A stretch of DNA of 64,000 nt, from the NCBI RefSeq assembly GCF_932526225.1, contig NC_064043.1, forward strand, positions 3,497,001 through 3,561,000, given 5' to 3'. The DNA comes from Nematostella vectensis. Taxonomy: Eukaryota; Cnidaria; Anthozoa; Actiniaria; Edwardsiidae. The translations under genes and the position numbers were made by a program. The notes below the pieces were generated by a model, which saw only the letters and a program-made list of their open reading frames with translations, did no database searches and was not told the DNA's origin. Of this stretch, positions 46,901-58,600 are shown one piece after another; the stretch's first letter is position 1; the number at the start of each line of letters is the position of its first letter.

Positions 46901-49900
46901 CCTGTCCTCTCTCTGCACCCCCTGATCAGCAAGGAAGCTGTAAAGAGCGCTCACACAGTGATCCCCAAGACCCCCAGGAAATCATAAGAAGGGCTACAAG
47001 CCAGTATAATGCCAATTTACAGCGCCGCAAGTCAACACAATGTGTGAAAGAGAGTGTACCCAAGCGTCTTGGTAACAGTCCCAGTGGATTGCCAAAAGTT
47101 TCTGAAGGATATGACTCTCTCCCTAATCCTGTTCCACTGGAAGAGAGGAATTCTTGGTATGATGATGTCCCACCTCCTAGAACCGTATCACCTGCTTCCG
47201 CTCAAAGACCTCCTCGCCATCGGATGGAAAATTATGATATAGTTGTACCTCACAGAAAATCGCAGGAGTTGGCAATATCTCCTATGACCAATTACGATAT
47301 TGTACCACCAACACACCGTCCTGCCTCAGAAAACTATGACATCGTGCCATTGCGCAAGAGGGAATCTGACCCATCTGATCTTTATGATGTGCCTCCTTAT
47401 TTGTCAGAAGACTTTGAACAGGAGACATATGATTCAGTTCCTCGGAGATCTCTCAGCACCTCACTAAATAATGCTGAAATCTATGATGTTGTCCCTCAAA
47501 GGAAAATTACCCCAGATGGCTCTCCCAGTGAGTGTTATGACATAGTTCCCCCACCACGACCCAAGAAACCATCCTCACCTCAAGATCTTTATGACATTGT
47601 CCCACCCCCAAGGCCTGAGAGTGACGATATTTATGACATTGCACCACCGGCTAAACAAATGTTATCTGATGATGTTTATGATACCCCACCATCGGCATCA
47701 GAGATCTCTCAGAGAGTTTATCAAAAAGATGCAAGATGCCCAATCGCTGCTGCCCCAGACAGAGCACTAGAAGCATATGACCAGATCCCTCCACCAAGAC
47801 CCAAAAAATCACCTGACTCTGGCAGCAGTAACCTCAATGCCTCATTGTCGAGTCAATGTTCTTTAAATGACCAGTTTGACAGGGATTCTGGTTCATTTAA
47901 TGATGACATTTATGATATTCCTCCTAAGCCCGGTGCGGAATTGTATGACGTTTTGCCAGGAAAAAGCGATGATATTTATGATATCCCACCTGGATTTACC
48001 CCAACACCAAAAGGTTGGTATTACAGTACTCTCCATGCACTTTCTATTTTTTTTCCTAAATGTTTAAATGTTAGGAAGGCCCTGTCACACATACACTTTT
48101 TGGTTGCAGCTTGTCTCGCATAAAATAATCAAAAGTAGGACGTGGCATGTCACACAAGCGAGACAAGATGCCAGAGAAAAACGTGTGACAACCTTAAAGC
48201 CGGTCTGTATTCATATGCTTTAAAGTAAAAATATTAAAGCATTTCAATCTAAAAAAACTATCTAGCTGATACCGCCCCTGCTGTGGATCGTTCAGTGAAG
48301 CCGCCAACAGTTGACAGGCTTACAAAACCACCTGTCAACCGAACCCTCAAGCCCTCCATGGACATGTCTGTTCCAAATGTTCACCCGTATGAGAACCTTG
48401 GCCCTGACCGTGTGAGCCTGGGCCTTGCCGCAAGCTGTGACCGTATACGAAAACAAGAGAGTTACGACAAGTGCTACACTGACATGCAGCCGTGTCGATC
48501 CGACAGCACAAGGTAATATTCATAATATTAACATTCTGTCTTTTTTTTTTGTAGTTTTCAATATTTTGCACGCTCGCCCTGTTAATTAAATCGCCTTTCA
48601 AAATCTTTGAAACGTTTTTATTGGCTAACACAGAAATGGTCAGATATTTTGAATGACGGAAGGCAGAAAGCTGTTAAGCAGTTTGAAATTGTTGATGAGG
48701 GTTCGAAGAATAATTAAAACCGCAGTATTTTTTTCGTTTTGTTTTCTTTTCTTGTTTATTTCTAGCAAAACGGGTGAAGTATTTGTTTTAACCCAGAACA
48801 AAGAAGAATCGAAGCGATAGCCATATATCATAGATATATCTTTTAACAATTTCGCGTGGTGGTTTCGCCCTAGCTTGGATTTTTCCAAGCATTTTTCGAT
48901 CGGCCTGGCGAATTATTGCTAGCATCCAAGACTAGCGCGCACGCGCAGGGATCTGGCTTTCCCTACGACAATATGCGACTTGCACTAAGATATTATGTGA
49001 CTTACGTGACTACAGGTGCTATAGTTTCTCGAAAGAGCAAAGTAGAGATGACGAGTGTTACGAAGATATGCAGCCAATACGACAATATGCGACTTGCACT
49101 AAGATATTATGTGACTTACGTGTCCACAGGTGCTATAGTTTCTCGAAAGAGCAAAGTAGAGATGACGAGTGTTACGAAGATATGCAGCCGATACTAGAGA
49201 GTATACCCAAGCGAGAGTCAGGAGTGCATAGCAACTCTTCCTCTTCCGACGGGGAGGAGGATAAAGATATTGTGGTATGTAGTTGTACCATTAATTTTAA
49301 AAGAACTTGGCGAAGGCGAAGTTTTGTATCTATTCAATCTTTGCCTCACATTGCCCAAAAAATGGTCAAATTTGAACAAAAAATCTTTTAGAACACAAAG
49401 TTCTATTAGCGCAAAACATTTACTTTCTCCGAAGGCGTTCTTATCTTCCTAAGGCACCCAACTCACTCCCAGCTCACGCTGTAAACCGCGAAAGGCTCGC
49501 ACCCAGGATTGGTTAGATTGGACAGGTTTGGTTGCGCAGTCATAAATATCATATGGAAGAAGTATAGTATTTGACGATGCTTCAAAAAGCAATGACCCTC
49601 TTGTTGGCCGTCATGGGCCATCTGCACCCTGCGCGCCATGTGTACGCACCTGCGCGGCTAATGTGCGCTCTATATTCTTAATAGGCTTTATTTAAAGTAA
49701 ACGTAAATTGTCAAAAATATTGCTTCTTGAGTATAGTTTAAAATGTCTCTATAATAACCGAACACAAGTACGCATAAATGACAGTTACTTCCGGTCCTTG
49801 CTTATTTTCAGGCACGAAACAATAGGAGAGCCGCATTACAGTACTGTGAGGTTCAAATAGTTGAAGGCAGCTCGCAAACCCGTCTCCAAGCACCTGCCAG

Positions 49901-50003
49901 CCAAAGAAACGCAAGCTCACACTACACTACGATTAACGAGGAGAGTACCAAAGCGTTCCAGCAAACGTGCTCCGCTAGGAAGGAGTGCTTGGATCATATA
50001 TGA
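43969..50003 (+). CDS. GAB: GAB-family docking protein (PH domain, pTyr scaffold)
   Basis: Exons 43969-44040, 45230-45503, 46820-48013, 48266-48512, 49130-49274 (or 49016-49274), 49812-50003; 707 aa, or 745 with the upstream acceptor. PH domain at 1 to ~112 (GFLKKSPPEH, WQRRFFVLRS, VNRTYYMVADSQE, WVEKLCFVCGF). The large third exon has 16 YDxxP-like motifs (YDIVPP, YDVPP, YDTPP, YDIPP), typical SH2 docking sites of the Crk/Nck type, mixed with proline-rich SH3 ligands (PPPRPKKP, twice close to this form). YTDM and YEDM are YxxM sites for PI3K p85. The last exon has a tandem pair, YCEV (Tyr 655) and YTTI (Tyr 682), resembling the C-terminal SHP2-binding pair of GAB1/2 and Drosophila Dos. Acts under receptor tyrosine kinases at the membrane. 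Confidence 0.92.
44041..45229. other. GAB intron 1
   Basis: AT-rich intron between the two PH-domain exons; no repeat or gene recognised. Confidence 0.6.
45661..46525. mobile_element. Intact TTAGGGAAAGTTCATTT-family MITE, ~865 bp
   Basis: Left end TTAGGGAAAGTTCATTTATT plus a long G-run; right end complement GGTAAGGTTCTATTATTATC. The left third matches 12120-12380 (GGCGTCGAAAGT, CACTGATTTCTTTGGGTGTT, GACCAAGTGTCAAAT) and the right part matches 15400-15830. Lies in GAB intron 2. No transposase. Confidence 0.75.
48590..48760. repeat. Fragment of the TCCGTCATTCAAAA repeat family
   Basis: Inverted partial copy (TCAAAATCTTTGAAACGTTT; GAATGACGGAAGGCAGAAAG) of the repeat near 2880 and 50740. It lies in GAB intron 4. 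Confidence 0.4.
48964..49191 (+). repeat. 114-bp tandem duplication spanning a GAB acceptor and exon start
   Basis: 48964-49077 and 49078-49191 are near-identical, each beginning TACGACAATATGCGACTTGC and containing a 3' splice site (CTACAG/GTGC and CCACAG/GTGC) and exon 5 sequence. 114 is divisible by three and the frame is open through both copies, so either acceptor gives a valid CDS. Confidence 0.9.
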
Positions 50004-50287
50004 TGTCATACCACAGTGCATGCCCGACTAGAAGAACATCTATGATTCTTTACTAGTCTACATATTTCTCTGTGGCCGTATCAGCGATACGATATCAGGG
50101 ATATGTGGTCCCCCCCAATTATAAGGAAATGACAAGTAGGGGCGTGGCTGTGCCTCGAATTTTTTATTGATGTCCCTGTTTCGTGCTCCCCACATATTTC
50201 GAGGCCTGCTACGGCACTGATCTTGTCCCCCAGTGCCTTCCATATTAGCCACTGGTTCAGTTTCGCAGGCTATGTGGACGAGATTGG

Positions 50288-50293
50288 AATAAA
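50288..50293 (+). promoter_or_regulatory. Candidate poly(A) signal of GAB
   Basis: AATAAA 285 nt downstream of the GAB stop codon; the nearest canonical hexamer seen. Confidence 0.4.
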
Positions 50294-51377
50294 TGTTAAC
50301 TCTATAATTTGAACTTAAATTTAGGGTTAGTGCGTGGATTTTACACCAATTTTACCACTTCTAGGGGCTAGTCCTTTTTTCGGGCTAAAAACAAATCCGA
50401 TGCATTTTTATATGTTATATAGTACGGTAAATATACTCATTGTATCGCGTATTACATCGATTGATAGAAAGGGTTTCCAAAACTAACCCAACACAATCGT
50501 CGCCTGGAGAGGTTTTTGTATTTTTATTGGTATCTATTTTACCTAGGTTTGCTACAGGCAAAAATATATTGATTTTTTTTAAAAAAAAGTACAGATCGCT
50601 CTATTAAGGAAATACAAATGCACTGTATATTATACAATGCAATGTAAAAAAAAAACGTTCACTTCTGCTTTTACTTACTGCGGCGATACTCTGCAAACTC
50701 TCAGTGACGATTACCAACCGATAAATCGCCTACTGGCCTCTGTCATTCAATATCCTTGAAGCATTTTCCCAGCACTGAAATGCCACCTCTACGCAAGGCA
50801 ATGCACTGACCAACAAAATCACCAAATGTCATTCCGTTAGTTTGAGTGACGGAGCCAGAAAGCGGTTGATCAGTTAGAAAATATCGATAAGAGTTGGCAG
50901 AATATGGCAAATCGCCGTAATTACATTATGGCAGGTTTTTCTTTAAAAAGCCTGTTTATTTGATGCGGGCGATGTCAGATGATTGCATCGTTCACTTGTA
51001 TCATCAACAAGTATTTGTACAGCCACTGCACAGTGATAACGGTAGCTTTATGTAACCTGATAAATGTTATTCGAGTTATACTGTATATATGTTTCATGGC
51101 ATTTGTGAAGAGCTTTTTTAGATATACATTTTAAATATAGGTTTTGAAATTAGGATTTTCAGACAACCCTCACAATCGAGGCAGATGAAGTTTTACGTCA
51201 GCATATTTTTACAGATTTGTTTAACAATTAGAATATCAGCCTTGCTGGAAATAATTCACGGGTTTGAAAATAGGCAAAGCTTAATTTAGAGCACTTACAA
51301 TATGTGGTCACAATTAATAAATAAACACAGAAGTGTGAGAGAATAGTGTTGATTGCCGCGACCAGTCATGTCTATTT

Positions 51378-51645
51378 CCCATATGGCAGCCCCCCTTCCC
51401 ATATGATATCTGTGGAAGGGGCTCCTTCACACCCACGCCCTCTTTTCTCGCCCCATCTCCTAATGTTGACAAGGGGATAACCTAAGATATGAATCTAACG
51501 ATTGCCCATATGGCAAGGACCCCCTCTTCTTTTATTATCTGTGGACATAAGAAGTTGCTCCTTGACAGCCACACCCTCTTTCTTCCAGCCCCATCTCCTT
51601 TTATTGAAGAGGGGCGACTTGAGATGAAGGCATGGCCACGCACAG
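51378..51645. repeat. Imperfect tandem duplication, ~130-bp unit
   Basis: Two diverged copies share CCATATGGCA, TATCTGTGGA, GCTCCTT and CACACCC-CACCCTCTTTCT/CCCCATCTCCT in the same order. Non-coding. Confidence 0.55.
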
Positions 51646-51814
51646 AATATTTGAGTTTTAGCAGGGAAAATGGGGATGGCTTGAAAGACTCGACCGAAAG
51701 AATGCTTTCACGAGCACCCAATTTCTATAAAGGTAGATAAGATTAGAGAGTTCATACTTCCAAAAAAAACAGAGACTAGAATTTTATTTTTCTATAATAA
51801 ACCCAAATATTCCA

Positions 51815-51930
51815 GGGGGGGTGCTCAGGGGGCCCGGGCCCCCCTTCTAGCAGCCAAAAAATACATTTAATGTATGAGACATCTAAAATACAGGTGAAAA
51901 TGCCTTGAAAGGGCCTTTTGGGTTTGTGGT
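51815..51930. mobile_element. hAT-like MITE fragment (copy of 14222-14375)
   Basis: GGGGGCCCGGGCCCCCCTTC, CTAGCAGCCAAAAAATACA and GAGACATCTAAAATACAGGT match the complement of the 14222-14375 element. One end is missing. Confidence 0.6.
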
Positions 51931-52416
51931 GCACACGTCATCTCTTATCCATGACATTTGGTGTTTTCACTTCGTAGTTTGAAGGAAAAAAGTTGAAATA
52001 TACATGGCAGAAGGCATTCCTACGTGACGCGCACGACCATAGACATGTATATTTTTGCGTGAATCGCGATGGAAATCTTTGCATTACGCGAAATGTTAAA
52101 AATTGATACCTTCGTACGCGAAAAAGATAGCAATTCGAAACTCTCGCTTTGCAGAGAGTCGCCCGTTATCATGGACCCAGTATTCTTATAGCATGAACAG
52201 AAAATCAGTTCTCGGCGAAACATATTATCTATCAAGATGATACGCGACCAGAGAAAGATAATATTTCCTCCCCAACGCGGGCATTCATCTCAAGGAAGGG
52301 AAGAAAAACAATCATTCGTTTGATTGAATTAGAGTTGCCTGTAACAGTTATGCTGAGTTATGCTGGTACCTAGTTTCGGGCCAGGGTAAAAAAGACTAGA
52401 TCAGTACAACATTTGT

Positions 52417-52422
52417 TTTATT
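52417..52422 (-). promoter_or_regulatory. Candidate poly(A) signal of LRRC59
   Basis: AATAAA on the minus strand about 190 nt past the LRRC59 stop codon. Confidence 0.4.
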
Positions 52423-52613
52423 TCTCAGTAAATTCTTTACAGAGCCCTCGTAAAATGAGGTAATAAATATCTGGATGTATTACTGAATTCTTAGAATATC
52501 TAATAATAATTTTAAAAACTCTGTATCACAGCTCAGAGCCTGACAGCTGTCCAAATTTACAAGATGTCAAAATTCTTGTCCTTAAAAATTCACTATTTTT
52601 TAATTGATTTGGG

Positions 52614-55600
52614 TCAAGAGGCAAGAGATGCCAGGAGCTCACGACAGGCGGGGTCGTACTGGCAAAACAAAACCACACCCACTAGGACAACCATGGTGAC
52701 AGCCACCAGCACCAGCAGAATACCTATGAGGCCTCCGTCATCATCAACTAGTAAATAGATAGAAAAGGGAAAGAGTGAGTATGCATCTCATAGAGAAACG
52801 GGAGCACGGGTGGTGCAGTTGGTAGAACATCTCTCAGGAGTGCATCTCACCACTGGATTCCAAATCTCTGATACTAACGTAAGTTGATTATGATGTATTT
52901 CTTTTCTGTTTTTAAGTTCTATGATTTCCTTACTTCAGAAAAAAAAACTTTTTGAGGTGAGAGTTGAGAAAAATGCCAGAGAAATGTATTTCTTCTTTTT
53001 GCCTCTAACTCATGCTACACTCTTGTTATTTAGCATCTAAGTAATTGTATCTATCATTTGTTTATTAACAGATCATGCAACAGATTTAAGTCCCTATAGT
53101 CAAACTAGACATTCTAAAAGTGCTTGAAACATCTTTTCCTACATTTGGTTCAAATAAGGGTAAAAATCCGAACAAAATTTCAGCCTTGTTAATATTCACA
53201 GACAAACACTGGTACAACTGCCAGCTTGTGCCTTTTTAAGCAGACTTAACATTTACCTGGTGGCGGTGTTTCTGCCTGTGGCCTTGTCTCCATAAATTCC
53301 TCTTGAGCTGTTGAAAAAAGACAAAATTACTAACTAGGCGAAGGGTATGATAGGGTAAAAATTGCAAACAGGACAAAAAGATTAGAAGAGGTAGGAGAAG
53401 AGGAGAATACAGAGCTATAAGTAGGCACAATGTGGGTAGAAGGGTGGGGTAGGTGAGGTGTGTAGGAGGGTGGGGTAGGTGGGGTGTGTAGGAGGGTGGG
53501 GTAGGTGGTTTGTGTAGGAGGGTGGGGTAGGTGGGGTGTGTAGGAGGGTGGGGTAGGTGGGGTGTGTAGGAGGGTGGGGTAGGTGGGGTGTGTAGGAGGG
53601 TGGGGTAGGTGGGGTGTGTAGGAAGGTGAGGTAGGTGGGGTGTGTAGGAGGGTGGGGTAGATGGGGTGTGTAGGAGGGTGGGGTAGATGGGGTGTGTAGG
53701 AGGGTGGGGTAGGTGGGGTGTGTAGGAGGGTGGGGTAGGTGGGGTGTGTAGGAGGGTGGGGTAGGTGGGGTGTGTAGGAGGGTGGGGTAGGTGGGGTGTG
53801 TAGGAATACAAATAAGTTTTTGAGTAATCAAATATGGCAACAGGCTTTACTTTGGCAGTGAACAGGGAGGGAGAGCATCCATGTACCCTCATAGCTAGCA
53901 TCCCTCAATAAGAAAAAGCAATTTTTTATAACTGCAAAATGCTTAGTCCTGAATATGGGTTCTAACAGTCTTAAAGCCGCATTATCACCAGTTTACTTCC
54001 GGTCGATTACATAACAATATCCGAACGCGAAAAATATTTCAAAATATTGAAAGCAGTGTGTTTATTGGAAGTTTGGAAGTTTATTGGAGGATGTGATTAT
54101 GCGGCTTTAATCTTCTTACATTGTAAATCCCTATGCATCTCCTCGGCCATGAGTTTTTTTTGTCTCTTCATTGCCTCATAAGCTTCTCTCTTTTGCTGTC
54201 GCTCTTGTTGCTTTAGCCGACGACGGAGTTCCTTTTCTCTCTTCATCTCCTGTTCCAGATCCTTTTTCCTTTCTGGAAATATGAAACATAATGCTGATGG
54301 GATGCCCATGGGACGAGGGAGGTTACTCCTTATTCTTTTCTTGAATGACTTTACTTTTCGGGGCTGTCGCCGGGGGGAGGTTAATTGGGGCATGTGCCCA
54401 TCCCGAAAAACTATATTGAAAGCCATAAAGCTTCAGTCCTCAAAAATTCCTTGAAAAAAGGGTCTTTCCTCAAAAAAGGGTCTTTCAACCAACTCACGGT
54501 GGCGGGCCAAGGAAGGGTAAGTACACCCTTATCACCCACATCTACCTGTGCATCCTCTTCAGTTGTGTCTCATTTCACAACTCATAGGTAGAGTTGGCCT
54601 GTAATAAGCCCTTTCTATATAATAAGGGTGTCAACAAACTAGAAAAGGAAAATTAAAGTGAGTGGATGATACAAAGAGGAAGGTTAAACTTACTTTGTTC
54701 CTCCATTATTATTATTTGTTGATCTCTTTCCTTTCTGGCTTCCTCTGCTTTCAAATAACTTATCATCTAAAACCAGAGGTGCAGAGTGTTAGGATCTAGG
54801 TGGTAAAACAGCCATACCAGTATTTTGTTAATTTTTGTAACTGTGAATTATTGGTTCATTTTAGGGAGGAGAGTAAGCTGTCTGTATCGACAACAGAAGT
54901 GAGGTTGCATTTTGATTGACGTTTGATTGCGAGCCGTGTTACATTACGGACTGGCATGGCAGCACTAAGTTAGTGTTAATAAGAACGTGAACCGTGAACG
55001 TGAATCTCTAGTTGCTACTTCTATCGATAAAGACCCATTAATGTTGGTAAGTTAATTTCCTTTGAAATGAATGCATAGAGTCTGAAATCATGATTATGGT
55101 AGCACAATAGACATGTATTTACAATTCTGTGATCTCGTGGACCTTTTGAACCTTGAATCTTAGTCTATTGTTGTTGTTTTATAATTTTATTTGACCAACA
55201 TCATTATATGTCGTACTTTATTGTGAAATAAGCTCAAGGCAATAGATCAAATAACCGCTTTGGGTCCGCGAGAAGTGTGTGTGTTTTGCGAATGATAACC
55301 AGTATGCATTTGATCATAGCAAGCAGTTTTCAAGAACACTTACACTGTCATTCATACGTATCATTTGGAAAGGGAAAGGTATTTTATAATCCTTCAATAA
55401 GAAATGACCCACTTTTTGGTAGCCAAGGGGGGTGTACACCCCCTTTCCCCTCCCCCCCAGGATTGTCCCTGCTTCTTAAATGGCATATACATAAGGCCAA
55501 GGCCAGAGTGTAGCCAGGATGCACATGGATACAAGAAGGGTGTTGTACATGGATACAAGGAGGGTGTTGTACATGGATACAAGGAGGGTGTTGTACATGG

Positions 55601-58600
55601 ATACAAGGAGGGTGGTGTACATGGATACAAGGAGGGTGGTGTACATGGATACAAGGGGGGTGTTGTACATGGATACAAGGAGGGTGTTGTACATGGATAC
55701 AAGAAGGGTGGTGTACATGGATACAAGGAGGGTGGTGTACATGGATACAAGGAGGGTGTTGTACATGGATACAAGGAGGGTGTTGTACATGGATACAAGG
55801 AGGGTGTTGTACATGGATACAAGGAGGGTGGTGTACATGGATACAAGGAGGGTGGTGTACATGGATACAAGGGGGGTGGTGTACATGGATACAAGGAGGG
55901 TGTTGTACATGGATACAAGGAGGGTGTTGTACATGGATATAAGAAAGGTGGTGTACATGGATACAAGGAGGGTGGTATACATCGATACAAGGAGGGTGGT
56001 ATACATCGATACAAGGAGGGTGGTATACATCGATACAAGGAGGGTGGTGAACATGGATACAAGAAGGGTGGTGAACATGGATACAAGGAGGGTGGTATAC
56101 ATGGATACAAGAAGGGTGGTGTACATGGATACAAGGAGGGTGGTAAACATTGATACAAGGAGGGTGGTATACATCGATACAAGGAGGGTGGTATACATGG
56201 ATACAAGAAGGGTGGTGTACATGGATACAAGGAGGGTGGTGTACATAGATACAAGGAGGGTGGTGTACATGGATACAAGGAGGGTGGTATACATGGATAC
56301 AAGGAGGGTGGTGTACATGGATACAAGGAGGGTGGTATACATGGATACAAGGAGGGTGGTGTACATGGATACAAGGGGGTGGTGTACATGGATACAAGGA
56401 GGGTGGTGTACATGGATACAAGGAGGGTGGTATACATCGATACAAGGGGGGTGGTATACATCGATACAAGGAGGGTGGTATACATCAATACAAGGAGGGT
56501 GGTATACATCGATACAAGGAGGGTGGTGAACATGGATACAAGGAGGGTGGTATACATGGATACAAGGAGGGTGGTGTACATGGATACAAGGAGGGTGGTA
56601 TACATGGATACAAGGAGGGTGGTGTACATGGATACAAGGGGGTGGTATACATAGGAAAAAGGAGGGTGATGTACATGGATACAAGGAGGGTGGTATACAT
56701 GGATACAAGGAGGGTGGTATACATGGATAAAAGGAGGGTGGTATACATGGATACAAGGAGGGTGTTGTACATGGATATAAGGAGGGTGGTGTACATGGAT
56801 ACAAGGAGGGTGGTATACATCGATACAAGGAGGGTGGTATACATCGATACAAGGAGGGTGGTGAACATGGATACAAGAAGGGTGGTGAACATGGATACAA
56901 GGAGGGTGGTATACATGGATACAAGAAGGGTGTTGTACATGGATACAAGGAGGGTGGTGAACATTGATACAAGGAGGGTGGTATACATCGATACAAGGAG
57001 GGTGGTATACATGGATACAAGAAGGGTGGTGTACATGGATACAAGGAGGGTGGTGTACATAGATACAAGGAGGGTGGTATACATGGATACAAGGAGGGTG
57101 GTGTACATGGATACAAGGAGGGTGGTATACATGGATACAAGGAGGGTGGTGTACATGGATACAAGGGGGTGGTGTACATGGATACAAGGAGGGTGGTGTA
57201 CATGGATACAAGGAGGGTGGTATACATCGATACAAGGAGGGTGGTATACATCAATACAAGGAGGGTGGTATACATCGATACAAGAAGGGTGGTGAACATG
57301 GATACAAGGAGGGTGGTATACATGGATACAAGGAGGGTGGTATACATAGGAAAAAGGAGGGTGATGTACATGGATACAAGGAGGGTGGTATACATGGATA
57401 CAAGGAGGGTAGTGTACATGGATACAAGGAGGGTGGTATACATGGATAAAAGGAGGGTGGTATACATGGATACAAGGAGGGTGGTATACGTGGATACAAG
57501 GAGGGTGGTATACATGGATACAAGGACGGTGGTATACATGGATACAAGGAGGGTGGTGTACATGGATACAAGGAGGGTGGTGTACATGGATACAAGGAGG
57601 GTGGTATACATGGATACAAGGGGGGTGGTATACATGGATACAAGGAGGGTGGTATACATGGTACAAGGAGGGTGGTATACATGGATACAATAAGGGTGGT
57701 GTACATGGATACAAGGAGGGTGGTGTACATGGATACAAGGAGGGTGGTATACATGGATACAAGGACGGTGGTATACATGGATACAAGGAGGGTGGTGTAC
57801 ATGGATACAAGGAGGGTGGTGTACATGGATACAAGGAGGGTGGTATACATGGATACAAGGAGGGTGGTATACATGGTACAAGGAGGGTGGTATACATGGA
57901 TACAATAAGGGTGGTGTACATGGATACAAGGAGGGTGGTGTACATGGATACAAGGAGGGTGGTGTACATGGATACAAGGAGGGTGGTATACATAGGAAAA
58001 AGGAGGGTGATGTACATGGATACAAGGAGGGTGGTGTACATGGATACAAGGAGGGTAGTGTACATGGATACAAGGAGGGTGGTATACATGGATAAAAGGA
58101 GGGTGGTATACATGGATACAAGGAGGGTAGTGTACATGGATACAAGGAGGGTGGTATACATGGATAAAAGGAGGGTGGTATACATGGATACAAGGAGGGT
58201 GGTATATGTGGATACAAGGAGGGTGGTATACATCGATACAAGGAGGGTGGTGAACATGGATACAAGAAGGGTGGTGAACATGGATACAAGGAGGGTGGTA
58301 TACATGGATACAAGAAGGGTGGTGTACATGGATACAAGGAGGGTGGTGAACATTGATACAAGGAGGGTGGTATACATCGATACAAGGAGGGTGGTATACA
58401 TGGATACAAGAAGGGTGGTGTACATGGATACAAGAAGGGTGGTGTACATAGATACAAGGAGGGTGGTGTACATGGATACAAGGAGGGTGGTGTACATGGA
58501 TACAAGGAGGGTGGTGTACATGGATACAAGGAGGGTGGTATACATGGATACAAGGAGGGTGGTGTACATGGATACAAGGGGGTGGTGTACATGGATACAA

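Larger units (their letters stand above)
50300..52410. other. Convergent intergenic region, GAB and LRRC59 3' sides
   Basis: Contains the TCCGTCATTCAAAA-family repeat (50690-50880), an imperfect ~130-bp tandem duplication (51378-51645; CCATATGGCA, TATCTGTGGA and CCCCATCTCCT recur) and an inverted hAT-like MITE fragment (51815-51930). No gene found. Confidence 0.55.
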
